Source: Enchytraeus crypticus
Taxonomy: Eukaryota > Annelida > Clitellata > Enchytraeida > Enchytraeidae
Length of the DNA: 64,000 nucleotides
Assembly: GCA_905160935.1 (NCBI GenBank)
Contig: CAJHZI010000268.1
Location: forward strand, 139,501 to 203,500
Direction: 5' to 3'
Position 1 is the first letter of the stretch. Each line of letters opens with the position of its first letter. A model generated the notes under the pieces. It did no database searches and had not been told where the DNA came from. It saw only the letters and a program-made list of their open reading frames with translations. The position numbers and the translations under genes were made by a program. Shown here piece by piece: positions 33,501 to 44,254 of this stretch.

Positions 33501-34628
33501 ATTTTACTAGAGAAGCGAAGACTACGAGAGGGTTGCTAGATTAATAAAATATTAAACTAATTACAATCGAGGTGGCTGCACAACTGCGTAGGCCTATGCA
33601 CAAAGTCTTCAGGATCAATTCTAATTGTCCTGTGTGGAAAATAAAATACATATACAGGCGCTACTTCCTGTGAATATTGTATCCTTGATCCCACAGCACC
33701 ACTCCACAGTCCATGGACTTCCTGGATGAATTTAATGCAATCAATTAGATTTTAACACTTGACACAGTTACCACTGTCATTGATCTTACCTCACTCCTCC
33801 CACTGGGTCAATTAAACGATTCTGCGAAACCTCCGGTTATAAGGTTTCCTATTAATTAAGGCACCGCTATACGAGCAGTATTGTCTTATAAGATCAGAGT
33901 TACTGTACGACAGATTGCAATACTGCAACGCTTTCGTTTGGGATTTTGCTCTGGGGTAATTAAGAAACGTTCAATTACAAACAATCGACATTTCAATTGT
34001 ATTTTTACAATGTTACACGACTACCGTGCAATGTTAATTATACCCACAATGATTTGGAGTGAGATAGTTCGCCTCTGTCGATTCTCTGTTCTCTCTGAGA
34101 GAATTATAATATAGCAATGCGTTCAGAAAGAATTTAGCACAATGTATTCTACCAGGACTTTAAATGCTTCTTGTATCTTATTGTATTTAGATCCTGTTCA
34201 ATTTCAAATTTTGCTTCATCGACATTAGCAAGATCAAGCAAAGAGAGACAGAGAGACAGATAAAGAGAAAGTGAGAAAGGGGAAGATAAAGAGAGAGAGA
34301 GAGGGGGGGAGAGAAAGAGCGAGATAGCGATGGAGTCGCATACATGAAGTCAAATTAAAACTGAGAATTGTCTTACAGGCCAGCGATGCTTATCCTTTCT
34401 CTCGGTTGAATGGATTTACCTTACCTCCGCAACAGTGAATTTTTCACTTCAATAATTTTTGCACAGCTAAATCTAACCAGGATGATCTTCAATTTATAAA
34501 AACATACAAAACTTCTGGTATGAGCTCTTATTTTATATTCCAATCTTGTCATACGACTTCAGAAAACAGAAAAATAGAACAATAACCAATTTTTGAATGC
34601 TAAGCACTCTGACCAATGTTTTAAGTCA
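33501..34628. other. No recognised gene; GA-rich patch
   Basis: An open frame at 33881-34114 (77 codons) has no recognisable domain. A GA-rich run lies at 34235-34330. Confidence 0.4.
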
Positions 34629-34629
34629 T

Positions 34630-34710
34630 CATCATCATCATCAGTTCCTTACGTTCTGTACAGAATATAGGACGGCAACATTCTTCCATTCATTTCTCCA
34701 TTCCATTCAA
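34630..34710 (-). mobile_element. LINE 3' tail with (GAT)n
   Basis: On the minus strand AATGGAAGAATGTTGCCGTC then CTATATTCTGTACAGAACGT is followed by AAGGAACTGATGATGATGAT. It ends like the C-terminus and tail of an RTE-type element, but this is a different subfamily from family R. Confidence 0.45.
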
Positions 34711-35549
34711 TATTTTAAGTAGTTCAATATAAAAGTATTGTCATTATAAGCATTTTCTTGCTTCATAATTGTTATTCCAGTATACAGCGAGCAAGTGCTA
34801 AAGTTGTTCATGACAATATCGAGCACTAAAGTGTATAGAGCTCAGTGTCATGTTTATAATAATGCATTTAATACCAGTTTTATAGAGAACTCAATAACAA
34901 ATGCTTCATTTTTGGTTTCAGAACTAATGAGGCTGTTGCTACGAGGAGGAAAAAAATAAAAGATGAATGAAACTCACCTGGCATGACGTCAGCTATTTCC
35001 TTATAAGGTCACGTGATGTAGGATCTGATGCAGTACATAAGGGTTCGTTTAAGGGTAACGTGAGATCTCAGTTAAGCGCCGCTGAGGTATTACAAACAAC
35101 CCGCTGAGCAGGTTTCCTGTTTGTTTACCTTCACACCGGAAGTACAGGCTACCACTGCGCACGTGACTAAAATACAAAACTAGTCGTTGTTGTTGTTTTA
35201 TTGTTGTAAACTCTTCTGCTAGATATTATTTATTGTCTTATAGTCTAAAATAAACGAGATTATATTAATTCCTCGGATTTGCTTATTCGTTCAAGCTATA
35301 GGGCGATATCCTAATCAAATATCATAACCTGCATGAGCTGTAGTGAAGTCATTGCCTGGTGCAATAACCTCCTGTGTGAACCATTGTAACGTGGTGATTA
35401 TATAACTTCCACTTATGTACTCTTGTGCATTACACTAGAATATATTACATGACATTGTAATATAACGTAAATTATCTCGAAATAAGAATAAAATGACCAT
35501 CTTTCTAAACTTTCATCTTCAATAGCTTAGCTTGTAGTGGCATTGTGGA

Positions 35550-35592
35550 TGCGCTATATGCCATGAACCTGCCAGTAGGCAGTGCAATAGGA
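35550..35592 (+). mobile_element. Interspersed repeat family S, 3' motif
   Basis: GCTATATGCCATGAACCTGC then CAGTAGGCAGTGCAAT; an inverted copy follows at 35740-35762 across the AT run. Confidence 0.55.
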
Positions 35593-35597
35593 TATAA

Positions 35598-35730
<133 letters not shown>

Positions 35731-35934
35731 TGTATATCTTAGTGCACTGCCTACTGCCCATATACAGTATACATGTATATAGGCCTACATGTATACTACC
35801 CGTTGCACATACACCTGAAAAGATAACAGATCGTATAAAAATTATATAGGACCATCATTACTATTAATTTCTAAGCAGTAATTATATCCTTCATAAGCCT
35901 GATGTTAACAGTGTCGCAGTACTGTCATCTATGT

Positions 35935-36265
35935 ATGTCGAAAGTGATCTTCCCCGTGTTGTGCTCGGTGTGGTATTGACCAGTTCAGAATACGGCAACC
36001 AAAACAAGCTGCCGCGTGTACGTAAGAGGCGACTAAGTCAGGAGCTGAGGAAAACAAAGGGGAACCACCTCACCATGACATTTCCCCCAGGATTATTTGA
36101 CAGTTAATCCATCATAGCTATAGGCTACATAAGGTATGGATAAGGCATACACTTTGTGAAGGGGTTAACTTGTTTATCTAAGGAGTGCTCTTATGAACCG
36201 AGAAAGCAGACTTTGAGTATAAATATGTACCATGAACCTGCCACTTAGCAGTGCACTGAAGAAGG
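35935..36265 (+). mobile_element. Interspersed repeat family S, nearly complete
   Basis: This is the most complete copy: CCCCGTGTTGTGCTCGGTG, GTACGTAAGAGGCGACTAAG, AGCTATAGGCTACATAAGG, TGTGAAGGGGTTAACTTG, AAGGAGTGCTCTTATGAACC and ATGAACCTGCCACTTAGCAG in order. No coding potential; likely a SINE or other short interspersed element. A second partial copy follows at 36290-36440. Confidence 0.65.
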
Positions 36266-36417
36266 AGAAGAGAATCCATCATAGAACTGAGGAAGGCAAC
36301 GGGAAACCACCTCAGAAGCCATATTATTTCAGAGCCGTAGGCTATAATAAGGTGCGTATAGGCATATCGATTTGTGAAGGGATTAAATCATTAATCGATT
36401 GTGTGCTCTTCATGGAG

Positions 36418-36478
36418 CGTGAAAGCAGCGTGTGAGTATACACACCGAAGGTGTGTATACTCACACGCTGCTTTCACG
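36418..36478. repeat. Perfect 29-bp inverted repeat, 3-base loop
   Basis: The arm starting CGTGAAAGCAGCGTGTGAGT and ending ATACACACC is exactly mirrored after GAA. The arm includes the GCGTGAAAGCAG end of a family S copy, so a family S end has been duplicated in inverse orientation. Confidence 0.9.
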
Positions 36479-36697
36479 TCATACTGAGCTGTATAGTCAT
36501 ACAGCGCAGTATGACTGATGCTGGTGGTATCCATCTAAATTTAAAAGGAAGAAAGTTTGTTGGTGAGAGAGTTTTCAAGCACCTTGTGAATTTTTTAGAA
36601 TAATGTACACAGAAGGGATGCGAAAAGTAGGTTATGCAGCTATGGCTGATAAAACTCGAAATTGTTATAGTAATTAGATGTTAAAAATAACTTAAAA

Positions 36698-38812
36698 TGT
36701 GTATACTTCAAAGTATTGTAAATAAAATGTCACAACTAGAGTTGTTGATTTAAGATGAAAATATAGATATTTTGGGAATCAGTGAGTCATGGTTGTCTGA
36801 TGACATTAGTGATAGTGAAATTAGTTTTAGTGGATACAGTGTATTTAGATGTGATCGAAATGATTTAGTTAAGAAACGAGGTGAGGGTGTTTTGCTGTAT
36901 GTAAAAAATGAATTGAACCCAAGTCAAGTAAACGATTTATGTGTTTCAAACTTTAAAAAAAGTGTTTGGTGTAATATCAAGTGTAAGAACATTAATCTTA
37001 TTATTGGTGTTATATATAGAGCCCCAGATAGTTCCAAAACTAATGATGAGGCTATGTTTAGTGTGTTTGATAAACTGTATGATAAGAAGGTTGTAGTAAT
37101 TGGTGATTTTAACTATCCTGAATTGGACTGGGAAAATAGAGAAAACATAGACGAATCTCACTTATTTATGAATGTGTAAATAATAATTTTTAGAACAGTA
37201 TTGTAATAAGCCTACTAGAGGCAAAAATTTCCTTGATCTTGTTTTGTGCTCTGAAGAAATAATTAAAGATGTATTTATAGGTGAACCTTTTGAGACAAGT
37301 GATCATCTAACCATTAACTTTATAATTCAGTGCAGTTGGATCTGTAGGAAAGTCCAAAAATTTGAATATTTTAAAGTAAACCATGAAGAAATTAAAAGAA
37401 ATATAGGCCCTACAGCATAGAAATTTATTTATGGTTTTAAGTGATAATGATAATAACGATGACGTAGAGGGCTTATGGAATAATATTAGCAATGCCAATG
37501 TAGTTCCAATACATAAAAAGGGGAATAGGGATAAAGCAGAAAATTATAGGCCTACTAGCTTAACAAGTATAATCGGTAAGATTTTTGAAAGCATTGTTAA
37601 GGATAAATAATTAGTTTCTTGGAAGAATATAACTTAATTAGAAATAGTCAGCATGGTTTTATTAGTGGGCGTTCTTGTTTAACTAATTTGCTAGATTTTT
37701 TAGAATATATTACAAGGGAAGTAGATTATAAAAATAGCATCGATATCTTATATCTAGACTTTGCTAAAGCGTTTGATAAAGTTCCACATAAAAGATTACT
37801 TAGTAAGTTGGAAGCACATGGAATAACGGGTAAACTTTTAAAGTGAATAGGTAATTGGTTAAGCAATAGAAAACAAAGGGTGTGTGTCGAGGACGAGTTC
37901 TCGGAATGGGCAGCAGTGAAGAGTGGTGTGCCACAAGGCTCTGTTTTAGGACCTCTGTTATTTTTAGTTTACATCAATGACATTGACATAGATATTGTAT
38001 CAAAATTTAGTAAATTTGCAGATGATTCTAAAGTGGCAAAGATAGTAAACAACATTGAAGATGCTGAGATTTTGAAGTATGATATAAAAATAGTACAGCA
38101 CTGATCCAGTGATTGGCTAATGGAGTTCAATGCTGAGAAATGTAGAGTTATGCATATAGGGAATAATAATTTAGGAATTGAGTATACTTTGAACAATATA
38201 AAATTAAAATCTACAAACAGTGAGAGAGATTTAGGAGTCTTTGTGGGTAGCTCTTATAAATTTAGTTAAAATTGCAATAAAGTTGTAAGTAGTGCTAATT
38301 GTGTATTAAGAATGATTAAAAGAACAATTACACGTAGAAATAAAGATATTGTGGTAAGGCTATATAAGGCTCTTGTACGGCCCAAACTTGAATACTACGA
38401 TCAGGCTTGGTGCCCATATCTTAAGAAAGATATCGATAAATTAGAAAGGGTACAAGCCAGAGCAACAAGGCTGGTATTTGACTGTCAAAAACTTAGTTAT
38501 AAGAATAGATTAAAATTCGTAGGATTAGCCTCTTTAAGTGAGAGAAGTACTAGAGGAGATTTAATAGAAGTTTTTAAAATACTCAAAGGCTTCAGCAAAG
38601 TTAACCATAGTATTTGGTTTAATTTATCAAACAACAGAAACACTAGGGGACATATTTATAAACTTAGTAAATTTAGAAATAGACTAGATTTAAGGAAATT
38701 TTTCTTTAGTCAGAGAGTTATAAATACTTTGAATAGTTTGCCAAGCGAAGTTGTAGAAGCAGAAGCAGTGAATGCTTTTAAAAACAAATATGATAAACAT
38801 AGGAACATGTAA
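36698..38812 (+). pseudogene. CR1/Jockey-type LINE ORF2, decayed
   Basis: Successive frames give an endonuclease-reverse transcriptase. The endonuclease shows ILGISESWLSDD, GEGVLLYVKN, GVIYRAPDS and VVVIGDFNYP. The reverse transcriptase shows VPIHKKGNRDKAENYRPTSL, NSQHGFISGRSCLTNLL, DILYLDFAKAFDKVPHKRL, SGVPQGSVLGPLLFLVYIND and the catalytic FADD box. The C-terminal region contains LVRPKLEYYDQAWCP and LERVQARATRLV, and ends at 38812. The copy is dead: an in-frame stop in the start region, a frameshift near 37175, loss of the linker between endonuclease and reverse transcriptase near 37480, a TAA near 37607, TGA for a conserved Trp at 37845, and stops near 38101 and 38267. FADD in place of YADD is a known variant. 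It is non-viral and stands between two other repeats. Confidence 0.85.
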
Positions 38813-39057
38813 CTTAGATGCTAATTGCATTTTCAGTGTTATACATATGTATAAATTTGATATGTTGACATGAAGTTTGTATGATTTGAATTATAAAGTA
38901 TGACTAATTAAGTATTTTACGATGTACAGATTGGTGAAATTAGACATTTTATATTGAACTATGAGGTGTTATCAATATTAATTGGTATTGGTTAAGAGTC
39001 TAATGAGTCTTAAACAAGCATATAATTGCTTCCTGACTCTGTAAAGTTATGTTATGA

Positions 39058-39115
39058 GTAGGAATATGTACCTAGGACCTGCCGCTTGGCGGAGCGCTTA
39101 GAGAGTTTTTATGAA
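39058..39115 (+). mobile_element. Interspersed repeat family S, 3' motif
   Basis: GAATATGTACCTAGGACCTG then CCGCTTGGCGGAGCGCTTAG; it ends against LINE family D. Confidence 0.55.
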
Positions 39116-39119
39116 AAGA

Positions 39120-39740
39120 GGCTTAAAAGGCTGCACATGTAATAACAATAACAATAATAATAATAATAATAACAACAATTAGAGTGCTACAGTCATCATT
39201 GACATCATCGAGCACTATTTAGACAAAATCAAGCCGACGAGCAAAAAAAGAAGGTCCAAAAACGCTGCAAATTCCAAAATCCAGAAATTCAGTCTAAAGT
39301 AAAGGGAGTTAAAGAAAAGGTGGTTTAGGCGCAGGTCGCTGCTCATGGACACTGGATGGAAAAGAGAGATGGAAAAGATAGGTCTTCAACTGCTTATGGA
39401 ACTGCTCATAGGAAAGCAAAGGCTGTTGTGATTCAAATGAAGATTTGCGAAGATTGGACGGAAGAGAATTCCAGATCTGAGGTGCAGCATGCTGGAAAGA
39501 ACGATTGGATTGCTTAGAGCGTGAAGGTAAGCTAGGTCTCACAAGAGTAATTAACTTAGAAGACCGAGTAATAGCAGGCTGCATCACTTTAATCAAGTGA
39601 GACATACAAGTTTGTCCAGGGATGGTGATGGACTTATAGGTTAACGAAGCTGTTTTGTAAATGATAATTTTGTAAATGTGCGCGTATCTAGTCAGGATAG
39701 AAGTGAATTCCTTTTCAACTACAGAGTACATGCATATGAA
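39120..39740 (-). mobile_element. LINE family D, ORF end and 3' UTR
   Basis: The minus-strand frame 39731-39309 ends with RSFQHAAPQIWNSLPSNLRK and FHKQLKTYLFHLSFP, the usual C-terminal signature of CR1/L2-type ORF2, uninterrupted for 140 codons. Its 3' UTR runs to an (ATT)n-type tail seen on the plus strand as AATAACAATAACAATAATAA at 39140-39175. The same 3' UTR occurs at 17105-17605. Confidence 0.75.
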
Positions 39741-39876
39741 TCAAACTGATATGGCGAATTTAACTTAGGTCTAGCTTTTATTTTATGTTAGAAATTGAAT
39801 CCATAAACCTTCACTGTACGGAAAGTTTACATACATTAGGATAGGCCGCAGGACGAAATTGTCTATTTACTAGCTG

Positions 39877-39906
39877 TGTTTAACTAGTTTTAAAACTAGT
39901 TAAACA
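39877..39906. repeat. Perfect 30-bp palindrome
   Basis: TGTTTAACTAGTTTT is followed directly by its reverse complement. Confidence 0.9.
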
Positions 39907-40805
39907 GATTCTTGTTAATTAAGTAATAAAGCATGCTGTGTGAGTCTTTTAGCGTTATAATGAACGGAATCCTTTCTTTCAATTACCTTACGTTACGCAG
40001 TTTCTATTCCAACGCCTCTAATTAAATAAAGGAGATCAAGGGGAACATTTCACATTTAAACTATGCTAAAGGCGATAAGATATTGATGAAAGCATTGAAC
40101 CAAATTAATTACGTACATGTAGGCTAAATAAAGTAGTATTAACAAAGTTCTTCCAAAACAATACCAATTCTACTGATCTCTAAGCACCGGATTGCGATAG
40201 TATAATAATAGCCTACTAATAGAGTTGATTTGTTGTAACAGTTAGAGTGTTTGACTCGGATACTCCTGGGTTCAAAGCCCTGGTCAGTCAACGCGCAATC
40301 ATCTTCACGTGAGCGTAGGTTCAACGTACATAACTCAGGACGTGCTCAGTCGAAATATATCACTTCACAAACATGAATATTGTAGAACCTGCCAGTCGGT
40401 CGAATTTAAAGACTAAAAATCTCGTATATATTTCTGTAAACAGCAACTAATGACACATTGAACAGTCAATGGATGTCTAAATGATTCAATGGGTTGAACG
40501 AGAGCGACATAAACAAGAAGAATAACTACAACCATAAACACATATCACGTAGGCCAATGTGAAGCTAATCAGAAATACAAATAATAAAATACAGTGCATG
40601 TACAATTGTATATGATATTGAAGACGTAACTTATACTCAATTACTGTAGCCTATATACAATTTTGTTACTATCAGAAAACTGTTGTAGTAATATAAATAA
40701 TTTTAACAACAATACCAACAATATAATAACAAATACCAAAAATATGTTTCCCGATTCTGCAGTGGTCCAACCACGCCCGAGCAGAACACGGGGGCACAAC
40801 ACAAC
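39907..40805. other. No recognised gene
   Basis: A tRNA-like string (TCGGATACTCCTGGGTTCAA near 40257) resembles a B box but no cloverleaf is visible. Otherwise unremarkable AT-rich DNA. Confidence 0.35.
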
Positions 40806-40807
40806 AC

Positions 40808-40808
40808 A

Positions 40809-40853
<45 letters not shown>

Positions 40854-41235
40854 CACAGGTACATATATTATCATCACAGGTACATACATGTACATTTTCA
40901 TCACAGGCACATATATTATCATCACAGGCACATATATTGTCATCACAGGCACATATATTTTCATCACAGGCACATATAATATCATCACAGGCACATATAT
41001 TATCATCACAGGTACATATATTATCATCACAGGCACATACATTATCATTACAGGCACATATATGATCACAGGTATATACATTATCATCACAGGCACATAT
41101 ATTATCATCACAGGTACATATATTATCATCACAGGCACATACATTATCATCACAGGCACATATATTATCACAGGCACATATATTATCATCACAGGTACAT
41201 ATATTATCATCACAGGCACATACATTATCATCGTC
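40808..41235. repeat. (AT)n followed by a 21-bp minisatellite, about 18 copies
   Basis: After 42 bases of AT, units of TTATCATCACAGGCACATAT (A) run to 41232 with a few 18-base variants. Long open frames on both strands come from the 21-base period. Confidence 0.9.
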
Positions 41236-42320
41236 ATATGTAGATTTGACTCATGTTACGTAACTCTCTCGCTTGTATCACTCTACATTATAGTGATCCC
41301 ATCAGGTGGTGAAACACAATACTAATGTGTAATTTCACAGAAACCACACACTTTTCATTATCAACAAGTGTTACGACCTCAAGTCTCTAAGTTAGGAATG
41401 AAGTTGCAATCTGTAGGGGCCTCTAAAGCAGACACTGCACCGATAGATTACGTGGTCTATATTCCTATAATTAAACGTATATCGACTATAATAACACGCA
41501 TCTCAATGTAACATCCCGGCATTTAAACCACGTCATATGTAGGCCTATTGATATGCATATATGTATGGATACTAATCCAGCCTCATCAGATACAATGATG
41601 TCACTTAAACAATATACAAAACTCCGCCTACCACTTCTGCATTTAAAAATAGACTTAAAGTGGAGAGAAACTGTCCCAGGTGGGTCAATTAGTGTTGCTT
41701 GTTCATTGTGTGTGCGAAATTTATTTACTAACGAATATATACGTGTACATGTAGATTCTAAAAAGTGCAGGTTTCATTCAACTGGCAGACTACGCTAAAT
41801 ACCAAGCGCTTACAATATCGCGCCAACGCAGCCTGACATATTCTAGAATATAACTTGATTTATAAACCACAGGATCAGGAAGATTTTTGTTAATTACTTT
41901 TAATTTTAATTTCCTCAAAGTGCTGCTTTCTCTTCATCGACAGCGACTAAATAAAGTCAAACAACATAAGCAGATAGATTTTATGACTGTAGGGGAGTCT
42001 TCATCCTAACTTATGACGTAAAACCCAACTTAGTGGGGTACAGTACTATAGTGCGACACCCCCTAAGTTTGATTTTCAGGAATACCCGGAGACTTTCGCG
42101 ACCCAAACTCCACTTTAACAATGTGAGCCTTCATTTAGTTAGAAAATCCTTGTGTGCAGGAATATATGCCCTGGATCTACAACTTAATTGTCAATTAACG
42201 AGAGAAAGCCATTCCTACGCCAATATCTTTTAGACTTTCTTTAGTAAGATGGGTCATATTTCAACTAAACGGTTGAATTACTGCCGCAGCTACATCGTAT
42301 CTAACAAATAAGGAAGTGGA
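41236..42320. other. No recognised gene
   Basis: Open frames at 41553-41798 and 42033-42233 have no domain or splice support. Confidence 0.35.
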
Positions 42321-42324
42321 TCAT

Positions 42325-42655
42325 CTAGAAGATTCAGTGGATTATCTGGAAGATTCGGAGGATTATCTGGAAGATTCAGTGGATTATCTGGACGATTCAG
42401 TGGATTATCTGTAAGATTCAGTGGATTATGTGTAAGTTTCAGTGGATTATCGGCAAGTTTAGTGGATTATCTAAAAGATTCAGTGAATTATCTGGAATAT
42501 TCAGTAGATTATCTGTAAGATTCAGTGGATTATCTGAAATATTCATTGCATTATCTAAAAGATTCAGTGGAATATCTGGAAGATTCAGTAGATTATCTGG
42601 AAGATTCAGTAGATTATCTGGAAGATTCAGTGGATTATCTAAAGGATTCAATGGC
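42325..42655. repeat. 21-bp minisatellite, about 16 copies
   Basis: Units of GATTCAGTGGATTATCTGGA (A) with AAA and GTA variants. Confidence 0.9.
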
Positions 42656-43014
42656 GTGCAGTGATTGATGGAGGAGAATAGCGGGGGTGGTCAGTAGTGG
42701 TCAGTACCAGGTGATCAAGAGGTCAAAGGTCAACGATTGAACGCTTCATGGAGTTCAATGCATATATCGATGTAGATGAGGCGAGACCACCCTCACAAAG
42801 CAACATCGTCTTCTTCTAGCCGTGCGTCTAGATGTCTGCCTGCTTGTAGCACTGAGTGTCTCAAGGAGTATCACTGAATATTGCTCTGAGTATGTCTGGT
42901 TGTATCTCTGCGCATATCTCTGTGTGTTCGATTGGATATTCCATTATCTACATGTATGTGCGTAGGTGTCATATTTCATTTATTGTACCTCTTTAGATGT
43001 GTCTGCTTATATCT

Positions 43015-43057
43015 CTGTATGTGTGTGTGTTTGTGTGTGTGTATGTGTGTATGTATG

Positions 43058-43117
<60 letters not shown>

Positions 43118-43128
43118 CATATATATAT
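43015..43128. repeat. (GT)n and (AT)n microsatellite
   Basis: GTGTGTGTGTTTGTGTGTGT passes into about 50 bases of AT and ends ACATGTACATATATATA. Confidence 0.95.
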
Positions 43129-43146
43129 ATCCATATTTACATATAT

Positions 43147-43292
43147 CGGCTGGAACCAGTGGAGATGTCGGTAAGATATTCGAACGCGGGTCATGCAATA
43201 TGCGCTTGGTTCAAATCCTGGTTTGGAACGTCACTGACAACGCTTTCGATCGAATGAGAAAAATTACGTTAACATCAGTTTTTCTAGCCTTT
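43147..43292 (+). mobile_element. tRNA-derived SINE, family A
   Basis: Plus-strand copy with a full 5' end (GGCTGGAACCAGTGGAGATG), B-box-like TTGGTTCAAATCCTGG and a diverged 3' half. Confidence 0.7.
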
Positions 43293-43551
43293 CTTATTTA
43301 TGTACTATTTTAAAATTAAAAATATTAAACTCGAGGTGTTTCAATATCAATTAGAAGAAAACTGTTGGTTATCTAGTTTCGTAGTGGGCAGGAGATGTTT
43401 AGGTTTACGAGAGAAACAGCGAACCGGCCGGGGGCGCGAATTTCGATTTGCTACAATTGTTTACAGTTTAGCACCATACACATGTATTAATATACTCATG
43501 AGTGCTTTTGCTTCTGATTGGTCTAATAGAAATTAACGGATTTAAATTTCT

Positions 43552-43650
43552 GCACGGCTTATTCAGTTTCCGGCTAACTAGCCGGAAATTGATATAGCTA
43601 ACCAGAATCTGACTATAGCTAGCCGGAAACTGATTAAGCCCGTGCAGTGG
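43552..43650. repeat. Imperfect terminal inverted repeat, about 100 bp
   Basis: CTGCACGGCTTATTCAGTTT + CCGGCTA at the left is matched in reverse by TAGCCGGAAACTGATTAAGC + CCGTGCAG at the right, with one extra base. Between them lie two more inverted TAGC(C)GG / CCGGAAATTGA words. No target duplication was recognised. Confidence 0.75.
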
Positions 43651-44254
43651 TTGACCTGGTAGAGCGGTTCAATTCGTTAATTTTCGGCTATATACAATTG
43701 AACTATATTGATTGGTTTGCTAGGTTACTTTATGAAACAAGCTTAGAATATTATGTATCTTTAAAATAAGTTAATTCTAGTGTCCAATTGCGACAAATTT
43801 CAAGAATTGAACTTTGTTAGTTACTTGAGGAATAAAAATCCAAATTATTGCCTTAAATTTAAAATATCCCATGAGGAGAACAGAATATCCCATGACGGGA
43901 ACTTTCAAACTTTACAAAGTTTAGATTATTGAAAAAATCCAACGAAGTATTAGAGAGAACTAGAAGATTCAGTAACACGAACTGCAATATAGTCCCATGG
44001 TAACAAATAAACTCTTTTGTTTACATTAAATTTCGATGAAACTCTGTTAATAATTAAGTCTTTTAATTGTTTTTAATAGGCTTACATCAAACCGAAAGTG
44101 TCGTCATCATTTTATAGGCTGTGGTGTATCTTCTTCTTTTATATCTATGGCAAAATCTAAGTAAGCAACTTGTTACGTGCTCTTTAATATTTACAAACTC
44201 AAATGTAAACAAACCAATTTTAATATTATAAAAATTGTATTTGTGTGTCGCGGA

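Noticed and set aside
33881..34114. 77-codon plus-strand open frame
   Set aside because: No domain, splice support or repeat relation; length is within chance.
40641..41325. Open frames of 198 and 220 codons
   Set aside because: Products of a 21-base minisatellite and AT repeats.
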